DNA from: a virus
Direction: 5' to 3' (one strand)
IMG/VR virus record: IMGVR_UViG_3300020281_000038
Coordinates: 1 to 46,489 of that record
DNA: 46,489 nt
The notes beneath the pieces are model-generated. The model was not told where the DNA came from and ran no database searches. It saw nothing but the letters and a program-made list of their open reading frames with translations. Within the stretch, counting starts at the first letter, position 1. Each line of letters begins with the position of its first letter. This document shows, piece after piece, positions 1-8,573 of this stretch. Made by a program: the position numbers and the translations under genes.

Positions 1-638
1 GACTGATCAGTTAGTGGAGGAGTATCAGCAGTTGGATAGAATGTTTGTCCGAAGGTAGGACTTGTAACGTCTGTATCTTCAAAGTTAATTAAGTTAGGTG
101 CACGAAGAGCTAGTGCAGGGTTGATAATTGTTTGAATATCTAAGTTAACAACCTGTGCAGTGTCAGAAATGATAGAACGAGTGGTTCTAATCTGACCTTC
201 TACATCGAGCTCAAACTGTGGATCTGTAGTATTAACACCAACACGAACATTATTTGCTTGGTTTTGGTTAAGGAATAAAGCATCTTTCTCGTTATTACCT
301 GAACCAATAGATATTTCTATACTCTCATCACCTTGGATATTTAAAGATCTTACTCTTTTATATGCTAGGGTGTTACCTGCAGCAATTGCTCCTAAGTTAC
401 TACTTGTAAAACTTAAATTATCATCATCTACTTTTGATACTGTATATGTGCCATCTACCTCACCGCCTGACGTAAAATCAATATATAACTTTTCATTGCC
501 TATAAACCCATGGGCAACCGACACGATGTTTACAACACCTGCAGCCGTTCTGCTGTATGTGGCATTCGTCCAGTTTCCTGTCGCCTTTACACCAGAAGCT
601 TCAATTCTCTGTTGATCAGAATTAAACTTGAGACTCAT
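1..638 (-). CDS. Fibre/virion-type protein, 3' end cut by window edge
   Basis: The gene runs from an ATG at 638 off the left edge of the window, so only the first 212 or so residues are visible. The visible part opens with a short beta-rich module (about residues 26-90) carrying an AHGF turn and a DGTYTV strand, followed by a stretch with repeated VRVGVNTTDPQ-like and QIRTTRSIIS motifs of the kind found in phage fibre proteins before the trimer-forming region. It lies 10 bases after the stop of the 177-aa gene, with AAGGAT upstream of the ATG as a plausible ribosome site, so it is probably the last visible gene of the late run that begins at the promoter at 1204. The beta module resembles parts of the 2404-aa and 5064-aa proteins in this window. 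A fibre or baseplate role is inferred; the exact product is not recognised. Confidence 0.75.
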   Translation of the reverse strand, partial: MSLKFNSDQQRIEASGVKATGNWTNATYSRTAAGVVNIVSVAHGFIGNEKLYIDFTSGGEVDGTYTVSKVDDDNLSFTSSNLGAIAAGNTLAYKRVRSLNIQGDESIEISIGSGNNEKDALFLNQNQANNVRVGVNTTDPQFELDVEGQIRTTRSIISDTAQVVNLDIQTIINPALALRAPNLINFEDTDVTSPTFGQTFYPTADTPPLTDQ

Positions 639-648
639 TTATCAATCC

Positions 649-1182
649 TTACGATACGAGTGTAATGTCTAAAATACCAACCCACTTAACAGTGGAACTG
701 GCTGTTACCGATTTAACCTCAAAAGTGAAATATGGAGCAGATCCAATTTGGAAAGCATCTGGAGTAACACTCCAATCTTCTTGTCCTGGTGGATTATTTC
801 TAATAATATTTTCATATACAGCTGCTACTGTAGGAGCTCCTCCAGCTGTGGTTGTCACAACAAGATCATATACACTTGCATAAACGTAAGTGTTATTTGC
901 TGTATCTTGTCCAAATACCCTTGCCTTTATGAAAGCAACTGTGTTTGCAGCTAAGGCTGCACTATTACCTGCTATGGCAGTAGCACCATCAAGAGTTAAC
1001 TGTAATGTGTTATTAGCACTATCTGTCACTCTTTTGACGATATACTTGTCATGTGACGCATCAGTGAAATTATCACTGGTCATATGAATAGCAGAGATGT
1101 TCTTAAGTTCTAAACTTGTGTTGAGAACTTCTTTAGCACCTACTGAGTATCCTCCGACTGATGAAAAATTCTTTGTTGGCAT
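649..1182 (-). CDS. Putative virion protein, 177 aa, unknown function
   Basis: A 177-residue protein without a signal peptide or membrane segment. It is rich in Thr, Ala, Val and Asn and looks all-beta. It starts with MPTKNFSSVGGYSVGAKEV and contains an ISAIHMTSDNFTDASHDKYIV stretch, then alternating strands to the C-terminal WVGILDITLVS. It stands directly behind a perfect T4-type late promoter (1204-1211, about 21 bases before the ATG) and before the partial fibre-like gene, so it is expressed with virion genes. TGAGGT lies about 11 bases upstream of the ATG. The family is not recognised beyond its resemblance to small structural proteins of marine T4-like phages. The function as a fibre accessory or decoration protein is inference from location. 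Confidence 0.75.
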   Translation of the reverse strand: MPTKNFSSVGGYSVGAKEVLNTSLELKNISAIHMTSDNFTDASHDKYIVKRVTDSANNTLQLTLDGATAIAGNSAALAANTVAFIKARVFGQDTANNTYVYASVYDLVVTTTAGGAPTVAAVYENIIRNNPPGQEDWSVTPDAFQIGSAPYFTFEVKSVTASSTVKWVGILDITLVS

Positions 1183-1203
1183 GACGTTATATTACCTCAG
1201 GTT

Positions 1204-1211
1204 TATTTATA
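1204..1211 (-). promoter_or_regulatory. T4-type late promoter
   Basis: On the minus strand these bases read TATAAATA, the exact consensus of T4-family late promoters recognised by the phage sigma factor gp55 with gp33. The box is 21 bases before the ATG at 1182. It overlaps the TAA stop of the 2404-aa fibre gene, whose stop begins inside the box. Confidence 0.8.
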
Positions 1212-4200
1212 CCTTGACTTTAGTAGTTGTGAATCTACCAGTAAAGGTTGTGGAAGATGAAGCAGCTGTTGACTTGTTCAAACTAATGTTGACATTGTTA
1301 CCAACTACACCAATTGTGGCATCCATAAGATCATTATCTGAGGTAATAGAGTTAGTCACAGTTGCATGTGCAGCAGTTCCACTAGCACCACACACGGCTG
1401 TAACTTCTAACATGTGAACTTTACCATCGTTACTCTCAATGGTTATCAATGTTTTAGCACCCTTATATGCTGTCTTATCAAATTGTACGATAGTAGCAGC
1501 TGAAGTAAATGCAGTTAATTGACCTCCCTCCACTCTAGTAGAATCTAACTCCATGAATGTTGCAGTGGAGTCAAATACTGTTAGGTAATTACTTGTGCCA
1601 CCATTCCATCCTCTATTAATTTTCCATCCAGCTTGAGCTCCATTACCATCTAGAGATATAAATTGTTTACTATCTAATTGAGTAACATAATCTTGATTTA
1701 AAACATCTGCACGAGTAAATGCAGGTACAGTGTTTGCGATACTAGCAACTGGGAAAGTAATATCATGAGCAGGTGTTGAACCACCAATCAAGTTACCAGT
1801 AATTGTAATTACTTCACCTACTTCATATCCAGTACCTTCTGCAACCTTAGTTACCGATGATATATTTCCACCACTACTTACAACTGTAAATGTTGCACCA
1901 GAACCCTCTAGATTTGCTGAGGATGCCACTGCAGTATATGTCGAAGTTCCGTAATTACCAGCAACTGATGTTACTGTACCAATAGTAGCAACACCACCTT
2001 GAATAGGAACAGCTCTTAATCTTAATCCACCAGTAACTTCTATGTCTTTCTTAGATCTTATCTTGAATATAGAACTTCCACCAAGTTGAGTGTCTAATGG
2101 GTCTGTTGTAGAAGTACCATTAAGAACAAGCGTGCCAGGAACTTCTATTAGTTTTGATGTCTTGACAGTAACCTTATCTTTATCAATTGCTAGACAATTA
2201 GTACCTTGTGCAAAGAACTCAAATGTATCTTCGTCAGAACCAGGTGATACCTCAGTTAATATGTAAGTATCTTGGTCAACGTCACGTACACCACCAAGTG
2301 ATACAAAGTCAGTTCCATTGAAACCTTCAAACTGCAATTGAGTTGTGTTATATCTAATTGCACCTGGTAAACGATCTAAGGCATTAGGACGTTGGTTTGT
2401 AGTACCTGCAGGTACAACTAATGATCCAGTGGTTTGACATAGGATGTCATATCCTGGACTTGGTGCTATAGCAACACCAAGACCATCTACATCAAGAACT
2501 GTTATTGTTCTACCAGCTCCACCGCCAGCTGCAGTAATATCAAGTGTATCTCCTACTTTATAATTTTGACCTTGGGCTACGATGGTAACAGCAGAGAAGT
2601 CTCCACCAGCAACAGTAACTGTAACTGTACATCCAGTACCATTTCCAGATGAAGTAGTTGCTGTTGCTGTATATGTTCCGTCTGTATATCCAGATCCAGA
2701 TCCAGTAACTGACAGTCCTAAAATTTGACCGAATGAACGAGTGGCAGTAGAACTATTATTCTTAACTACATTGTCAGCAATACGTAAAAGACCAGCATCA
2801 AGATTACCTGAGAATGTAGAAACACCTGTCTCTGTGTTGATATCAACTATGTTACTAGTACCGTCAGTAATCTCAAAGTTTACACTAGCACCACCCTTAA
2901 AGGTAAAGTTTCCTTGTCCTTTGGTATCAAAATTAAGTGGAACGTTTAGATCTGTACCATCAGTTCCAATAGTATTTGTATTATCAATACTGATCTTAGC
3001 AGCCTGTGTACCAATCTCTACTTTAGTAGTAGATGAATCTACCTTGAAGAATGGATTAGCATTTGCTCCAGTAGCATCTACCTGTAGTTTATTAACATCA
3101 ATACCAAGTGTACCGATTGTACCAATCGCAGTACCTGCAACAGTAATACCAATATTATCTGCACTATGTCTATAGAAACCAGTTGTAGAACTATTCTGTA
3201 GAGATAGTGTAGGAAGAAGTGCAGTTCCATCCTGTAACTTTATGTTTGCATTATCAATATCATTATCTGATCCAGTAGCAACAATGTTATTTGGGAATGT
3301 AGCATTACCAACTACATTTAAGGTTCCACCAATAACTGCATTACCACCAACGTTAAGTGCACCAGTTCCACCAATAGTTGTATCACCAGAAGTTGCGTTT
3401 ACAAGAAACTTATTCTGATTGATTGTAAGATTTCCTTCCTTACTAAATGAGTAGTTCTCAGAAGTAAGTGATCCGTCATATTTTAGTTTAGTTACATCTT
3501 TTTCAGTAACTGATCCAACGTTTATTACAAAATCAGTTCCACCACCATTATCAACAACTGTAGTAGGTACACTAAGAGTATCTCCTACTTTAAAGTTTCT
3601 ACCTGCAGTAGATACTGTAGCCTCTTTAAGGAAACCAGCCTTGTTTACGGTGAATGCAAAACTACTACCACCGCCACCACCAACATCTGAATCAGCAACA
3701 CTAAGAACATTACCAGCTGCATATCCAGTACCAGTTAATGAAATATTAGATACAGTTGATATTCCAGTAGAATTAGCGTTAAGTGTGTATAAGAAACCAG
3801 ATCCTTGGAAAGTACCTCCACCTGCATCACCAATCTGGAATTCATCCATGGTCATGACCATTCCAGTAGAGTAGTCATTTCCTTGGTTATCTAATGTAAA
3901 TGCAGTTACAGCACCACCAGAGACAGTAACATTAGCAGTAGCACCATGTCCGTGTGTACCAGCTGCACCTGCAGATGCTGTTATACCACCAACACGTCCC
4001 ATTGTAATACCATGGGCTACACAAGAATAGTCATATCCACCTGCTTCATCAGCAAATGTCTTTACAATAACCTCAGTATATGCTCCAGCTGAACCTGCAG
4101 TACCAATTGGAGTAACTTCAATATCACTTCCACCTTGATTATTCTGTGGAACGCTTGTTAATGTAAATGTATGAGATGCGTTTGTTGCATCTGATTGATC

Positions 4201-7200
4201 AAACTTATAAGTATTACCTCTTGTAAGTGCAACGACTGGAGTTTCAACTCCTCCAATTAAAAATCTATTAACGCTGTCTTGTGCACCAGTTGATTGTAGG
4301 GTTGCAGTTCCACCACCACTACCTGTAACTGCTTCTCCATCAGCAAAAGGTCCGTTAGTTATAGTAGCAAAATATAAATGAGCAACATTATAGTTTGTTG
4401 TTTCTATGTTGACTCCAGTAAGAACACCGCTTGCACCACCTGCACCAGTTACAGTATCACCTACTGCGAAGGTTCCACTGACGGTATTGATATCCATCTG
4501 AACCCTAGTTCTAGCTGCAACAGTAACTGTATAGGTTGCAGTAACTTGGTTTCTAACAGCCCTACCAGTGTATTGTCCATCTACATAATTAGATCCACCT
4601 GTAATAGTTCCACTTAAACCGAGAACAGTGAAGTCTGCAGTTGCAGTTACAGTAGGACTTCCTCCAGTAAATGACTTACCAATATATGTGCCTGGTGCAT
4701 ATCCAGAACCTTGGTTAGTAATAGATCCATCCAATGATTGTATGGATAATCCAATAGATCCATCACTACCAGAACCACCTTCTATTGTTACAGTTGGAGC
4801 TGTTGAATATTTCTCACCACCATTGTCTAATGTTATACCAGTTAGTACACCAGTAGATTCATTGAGGACTGCAGTTCCAGCTGCATCAACATCAGGAGTT
4901 CCACCAGTAAAAGTAATTGTAGGTAACTTAACATACCCTCTACCACCATTGTTACCCATGGTAATAGAAGCAACAATATATCCTAGAGTAGTTGTACCCG
5001 AACCATTAACAGCATACGCATTGTCAATAGCATCTCTAGTAATAGTAGCTGTAGGTGCTGATGTCCATTTACCACCACCTGATGCATCAACTTGAACTAC
5101 ACCACTACCAATGCTAGTTGAACCAACAAATGAATTTCCACCACCAGCTGGTGTTATGCTTGGGGCTGTTAGATATCCAGATCCACCTTCAGTAATAGTA
5201 AATCCAGTAACTGATCCTGTTCCATCAACAGCTGCTGTTACAACTGCTTGAAGACCTTTAAGTTTATGAGTTTCACTAGTTCCAGCTGTAAGAGTTAGTG
5301 CTGTTCCACCTTGTGATGTAGCGAGTTTGACGGTACCACCATCTTGAACAACTTCTACAACATAGTAAGTGGTTCCATTTGTTAATCCAATATTTTCAGA
5401 TCCACCATCATTGTCATATACAACCTTATCGTTTACTGCAAAGGGAATAGATCCAAGACCAATTGCATTTCCAGAAACAGAGGTAGTTCCAAATGAAAAT
5501 TCGTTAGGTGCATCTACTGTGGCTGCTCCTGCACTATATCCAGTACCTCCAACTTGAAGTGTGACATCTACTACTTTACCTGCAGTCGATCTTGTTATAG
5601 TAAATGTGGGGTCATTTCCGCTATTATTAGCACCACTGCTAAGGGTAACTGTTGGATCAACTGTAAATCCAGAACCAGGATTGGTTAGAACTACACTCTT
5701 TATTTGACCTTCAGTTTCTAAGGTTGCGGTTGCAGTAGCTGGATCAAAAGGATCACTAGTAACGTCTGCATTGTAAGATCCACCTGGATAACCATCACCC
5801 TCAGTAGATACTGTAAGAGTAGTTAATTCAGTTTGTTTTAGAGTAATATTTGAATAGTTGTTTAATCCAGCTGAACTTAATGACTGAATTTCAATATTTT
5901 GTAACTCATATGCTACAGAAGTATTGTTATTACCTATCTGACCAAATACTTTTGCAGTGTCATAATATACTTTGTTGGTGATAATTGTCTCACCAGTTAG
6001 TTCTATGTCAGTTGCAGATGCAGGGTCAATAATAATATTACCCGATGTAGAACTAAGAGAGTTGCCAGATAACCTTAAATTACCTGTCTCAATATATGCA
6101 GGATAAATGTTTGTCGTACCTGTAGCATCAGATAATGTAATACTTGCAGCTTCTGATGTAGTAGAAGTAGATTGGAAGTTAACAGTTCCTGTTCTCTGAT
6201 TAACAGTTAACGCAGGTCCTACTCTGTAGTCACCTTCTTGGTCAACTGATTCATAATAAACTTTACCATCGTTAAGTTCATTTACCTCATTTGCTTGTAC
6301 TGCCAATGATGGGTCATTTGTGAAGTCTTTACCAGAACCAACATATCTGAAACTATGACCTACTAGATTGATAATTGTACCCTTACCATCTGAGGTAACA
6401 CCTTTACCACCGTAAATGCTAGAAGATGCTGAGACATGAATTTCTGCACCAAAAGCTGTGTAGTCTACAGTAGCAAATGATGTTGCAGAGTCACCACCAT
6501 TTGAACGAATATCTTTTATACCTTTACCTACATTACTGTATGTGGTAGCAGCATCGTCTCCATTGAAGTGAAGGAGAGTAGATGTGTATAGGTCGGTTGT
6601 AAATTCTGATGTAGGTGATGTGAAGTTTGTTGTATATCTATGAGCCGCTTTACTTATTCTTACTTCATCTATATGACCTGCAAATGCTTCTAATCCTGAA
6701 GTATATGATGCACCGATAATTACTGGTTTTGTAGAACCATAGTCATTAGTATCTGTATAGTTACTACCTATCTGAGTACCATCTAGGAATAGTTTTGTGA
6801 CTCCACCAAAACGAGAGACAGCAATATGATACCAAGTTCCTGTAGAAACAGTACCGCCACTTGCATGAGATGTATTACCTGAACCAAAGTGTACTGTAGT
6901 TCCACTCAAATATAACTTAGGTGCAGTATCTGTAGCAGACCCAGTTCTAAAATCAATGATATGTTGTGTGCCAGATACACTTGAAGGACGTATCCAACAT
7001 TCAATAGCAAAGTTAGTAGTACCTAAACCGTTATCTTCGGTTGTTGGTAATTGAACATAGTCACCAGTACCATCTAATAATAGAGATGCAGAACCAAATT
7101 TTTGTTGAGCCGTATCTAATTGAGCATCAGCAACACCTACAAGGGGTATAGGAGTTGGAACTCCTGTTGAGAATAAACCAGTACCCTTACCTGTGATATA

Positions 7201-8421
7201 AACATATGTACCATCATTACTTGCGACAGTTCCATATCCAGTTGCTTTCTTATAAGTTACATTACCTGTACTAGCTCCAGATGAGGAGTCAGTAAATGTA
7301 AAGCTGTTTGCATCAACTACAGTGATTGTGTAAAATCCATCTGTAGCACTACCAGTGATAGCATCTGCATAGATGATATCAGAGGTTGACATATTATGTC
7401 CAGTAGCAGTAACTGTGACTGTGTTTCCAGATCTAGAATATGTACCTGATTTAAAACTATCTTCTAACTGATAAAGTACTTCACCTGTACCGAATGTACC
7501 AGATGTACCATTAAGTTTTACACGTGTCTTACCAGTGCCATATGTACCAGTTGCACCCTCTACCGCCTTTATACCAGTCTCATTGAAGTAGTAATAGCAA
7601 TTACTTACTTCTACCCTCATACCATTGGTAGCGACTATACCGTGGTTATTAGGACATATAAAAGTACACTCATTGAATGAGAAGCCTAACTTAGGAGAAG
7701 CAGCGTTTACATCAGCAGCGTCTAAGTATGCACCACCACCTGCTTTAACTCCTGTACCAACAGAGTCATATCCATATGGATCACCTCCAGATACAGTTCC
7801 AGTTGAATATAAGGTAACTCTCTCTACTATAGGAATTCTAGATGCATTTGTTCCGTTAAGAACTTTGATTGCATAGTTCGGAAACTTCCATCCTTGTATC
7901 TGTACATCAGAAAGGCGAGTATCCCCACCCATAAAGAATGTGTTTTGTGTCCTAGTTGCGTTAGTGTTTTGAATTATTGTATTTCTTTGATCCGTTCCGC
8001 GAACTGCTACACCATCAGGTATTGTTAATGGACATACCTCTTCGTAAGTACCTGGTGCAATAATAATTGTATCGCCAGCAGTTGCTGTTAAAAGTGCCTT
8101 TTTTAATGTTAAGAATGCAGTATCCCAGTGCAATCCACCTCCACCACTATTAGCTAAAGTAGTGGTATCAGCACCATTTTTACCAACGTAATAGGTATTA
8201 CCAGGACCATCCGTGATGTCCGTGGCAAGCATTGATGTAGTAACTTCACCAGTATTAGGTTTCTGGTTTGCTACTTCAACGACTGTTCCGTTGTTATTTA
8301 CGTATAGTTTGCGATCAGCAATATTAAGAGCTACTTCACCGTCAGTTATATCAGAAGTACTAGGTACTACTGCTGCTGTCGTTGATCTCTTTAGCTTGAT
8401 TCTGGTCGGTTCCGCTGCCAT
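1207..8421 (-). CDS. Giant modular tail fibre/adhesin, 2404 aa
   Basis: Very large beta-rich virion protein. Residues 5-52 match the start of the 558-aa fibre protein (IKxKRST, then GE-A, DR-LYV), which suggests a common virion-anchoring segment. Residues 75-300 resemble a pectin-lyase/DUF1565-type right-handed helix (TYYVGKNGADT, then IIIAPGTYEE and VAVRGTDQRNT). Residues 440-620 look like a LamG/concanavalin-A-like domain (SLLLDGTGDYVQLP, FAIECWIRP, WYHIAVSR, IDEVRISKAAHRY). The middle holds many GSGY-type modules, and about residues 1390-1480 look like a cupredoxin. The C-terminal part has fibre-like repeats and a compact beta end domain. It probably forms a host-contact fibre. The start overlaps the upstream coiled-coil gene by 62 bases and has no clear Shine-Dalgarno sequence; the conserved N-terminus supports this ATG. 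Domain names are by eye; the exact T4 counterpart is uncertain. Confidence 0.85.
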   Translation of the reverse strand: MAAEPTRIKLKRSTTAAVVPSTSDITDGEVALNIADRKLYVNNNGTVVEVANQKPNTGEVTTSMLATDITDGPGNTYYVGKNGADTTTLANSGGGGLHWDTAFLTLKKALLTATAGDTIIIAPGTYEEVCPLTIPDGVAVRGTDQRNTIIQNTNATRTQNTFFMGGDTRLSDVQIQGWKFPNYAIKVLNGTNASRIPIVERVTLYSTGTVSGGDPYGYDSVGTGVKAGGGAYLDAADVNAASPKLGFSFNECTFICPNNHGIVATNGMRVEVSNCYYYFNETGIKAVEGATGTYGTGKTRVKLNGTSGTFGTGEVLYQLEDSFKSGTYSRSGNTVTVTATGHNMSTSDIIYADAITGSATDGFYTITVVDANSFTFTDSSSGASTGNVTYKKATGYGTVASNDGTYVYITGKGTGLFSTGVPTPIPLVGVADAQLDTAQQKFGSASLLLDGTGDYVQLPTTEDNGLGTTNFAIECWIRPSSVSGTQHIIDFRTGSATDTAPKLYLSGTTVHFGSGNTSHASGGTVSTGTWYHIAVSRFGGVTKLFLDGTQIGSNYTDTNDYGSTKPVIIGASYTSGLEAFAGHIDEVRISKAAHRYTTNFTSPTSEFTTDLYTSTLLHFNGDDAATTYSNVGKGIKDIRSNGGDSATSFATVDYTAFGAEIHVSASSSIYGGKGVTSDGKGTIINLVGHSFRYVGSGKDFTNDPSLAVQANEVNELNDGKVYYESVDQEGDYRVGPALTVNQRTGTVNFQSTSTTSEAASITLSDATGTTNIYPAYIETGNLRLSGNSLSSTSGNIIIDPASATDIELTGETIITNKVYYDTAKVFGQIGNNNTSVAYELQNIEIQSLSSAGLNNYSNITLKQTELTTLTVSTEGDGYPGGSYNADVTSDPFDPATATATLETEGQIKSVVLTNPGSGFTVDPTVTLSSGANNSGNDPTFTITRSTAGKVVDVTLQVGGTGYSAGAATVDAPNEFSFGTTSVSGNAIGLGSIPFAVNDKVVYDNDGGSENIGLTNGTTYYVVEVVQDGGTVKLATSQGGTALTLTAGTSETHKLKGLQAVVTAAVDGTGSVTGFTITEGGSGYLTAPSITPAGGGNSFVGSTSIGSGVVQVDASGGGKWTSAPTATITRDAIDNAYAVNGSGTTTLGYIVASITMGNNGGRGYVKLPTITFTGGTPDVDAAGTAVLNESTGVLTGITLDNGGEKYSTAPTVTIEGGSGSDGSIGLSIQSLDGSITNQGSGYAPGTYIGKSFTGGSPTVTATADFTVLGLSGTITGGSNYVDGQYTGRAVRNQVTATYTVTVAARTRVQMDINTVSGTFAVGDTVTGAGGASGVLTGVNIETTNYNVAHLYFATITNGPFADGEAVTGSGGGTATLQSTGAQDSVNRFLIGGVETPVVALTRGNTYKFDQSDATNASHTFTLTSVPQNNQGGSDIEVTPIGTAGSAGAYTEVIVKTFADEAGGYDYSCVAHGITMGRVGGITASAGAAGTHGHGATANVTVSGGAVTAFTLDNQGNDYSTGMVMTMDEFQIGDAGGGTFQGSGFLYTLNANSTGISTVSNISLTGTGYAAGNVLSVADSDVGGGGGSSFAFTVNKAGFLKEATVSTAGRNFKVGDTLSVPTTVVDNGGGTDFVINVGSVTEKDVTKLKYDGSLTSENYSFSKEGNLTINQNKFLVNATSGDTTIGGTGALNVGGNAVIGGTLNVVGNATFPNNIVATGSDNDIDNANIKLQDGTALLPTLSLQNSSTTGFYRHSADNIGITVAGTAIGTIGTLGIDVNKLQVDATGANANPFFKVDSSTTKVEIGTQAAKISIDNTNTIGTDGTDLNVPLNFDTKGQGNFTFKGGASVNFEITDGTSNIVDINTETGVSTFSGNLDAGLLRIADNVVKNNSSTATRSFGQILGLSVTGSGSGYTDGTYTATATTSSGNGTGCTVTVTVAGGDFSAVTIVAQGQNYKVGDTLDITAAGGGAGRTITVLDVDGLGVAIAPSPGYDILCQTTGSLVVPAGTTNQRPNALDRLPGAIRYNTTQLQFEGFNGTDFVSLGGVRDVDQDTYILTEVSPGSDEDTFEFFAQGTNCLAIDKDKVTVKTSKLIEVPGTLVLNGTSTTDPLDTQLGGSSIFKIRSKKDIEVTGGLRLRAVPIQGGVATIGTVTSVAGNYGTSTYTAVASSANLEGSGATFTVVSSGGNISSVTKVAEGTGYEVGEVITITGNLIGGSTPAHDITFPVASIANTVPAFTRADVLNQDYVTQLDSKQFISLDGNGAQAGWKINRGWNGGTSNYLTVFDSTATFMELDSTRVEGGQLTAFTSAATIVQFDKTAYKGAKTLITIESNDGKVHMLEVTAVCGASGTAAHATVTNSITSDNDLMDATIGVVGNNVNISLNKSTAASSSTTFTGRFTTTKVKV
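3985..4260 (-). other. Cupredoxin-like segment of the 2404-aa fibre
   Basis: Codes for about 90 residues near position 1390-1480. After LTRGNTYKFDQSDATNASHT comes a spacer of about 45 residues, and then YDYSCVAHGITMG. One histidine, then a Cys, His and Met close together, is the ligand pattern of type 1 copper proteins. Assignment is by motif only. Confidence 0.5.
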
Positions 8422-8563
8422 CTAAGTCATTCTCAGATTGTTGTTCTTTTATACTATTTAACTGACTTTGTAAATCTTGGATTTGAGCCTCCAACATAAC
8501 ATTTACCAGTGTCGCTTCAGAAAGTTTTTTCTGTAATGTTGCAATAACGATTTGTGCATTCAT
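8360..8563 (-). CDS. Small coiled-coil protein, 67 aa
   Basis: A 67-residue protein whose first 45 residues form a clear amphipathic helix with heptad leucines and isoleucines (VIATLQKKLSEATLVNVMLE, then AQIQDLQSQLNSIKEQQ). It is followed by an acidic, Ser/Asn-rich tail ending in SSSST. It starts 10 bases after the 558-aa gene ends and its last 62 bases overlap the start of the 2404-aa fibre gene in another frame. The location between two fibre-like genes suggests a small fibre-assembly or chaperone-like partner, but that is inference. No enzyme motif is visible. The N-terminal helix is convincing; the low-complexity tail is partly forced by the overlapping frame. Confidence 0.65.
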   Translation of the reverse strand: MNAQIVIATLQKKLSEATLVNVMLEAQIQDLQSQLNSIKEQQSENDLDGSGTDQNQAKEINDSSSST

Positions 8564-8573
8564 AAGTCATGTG

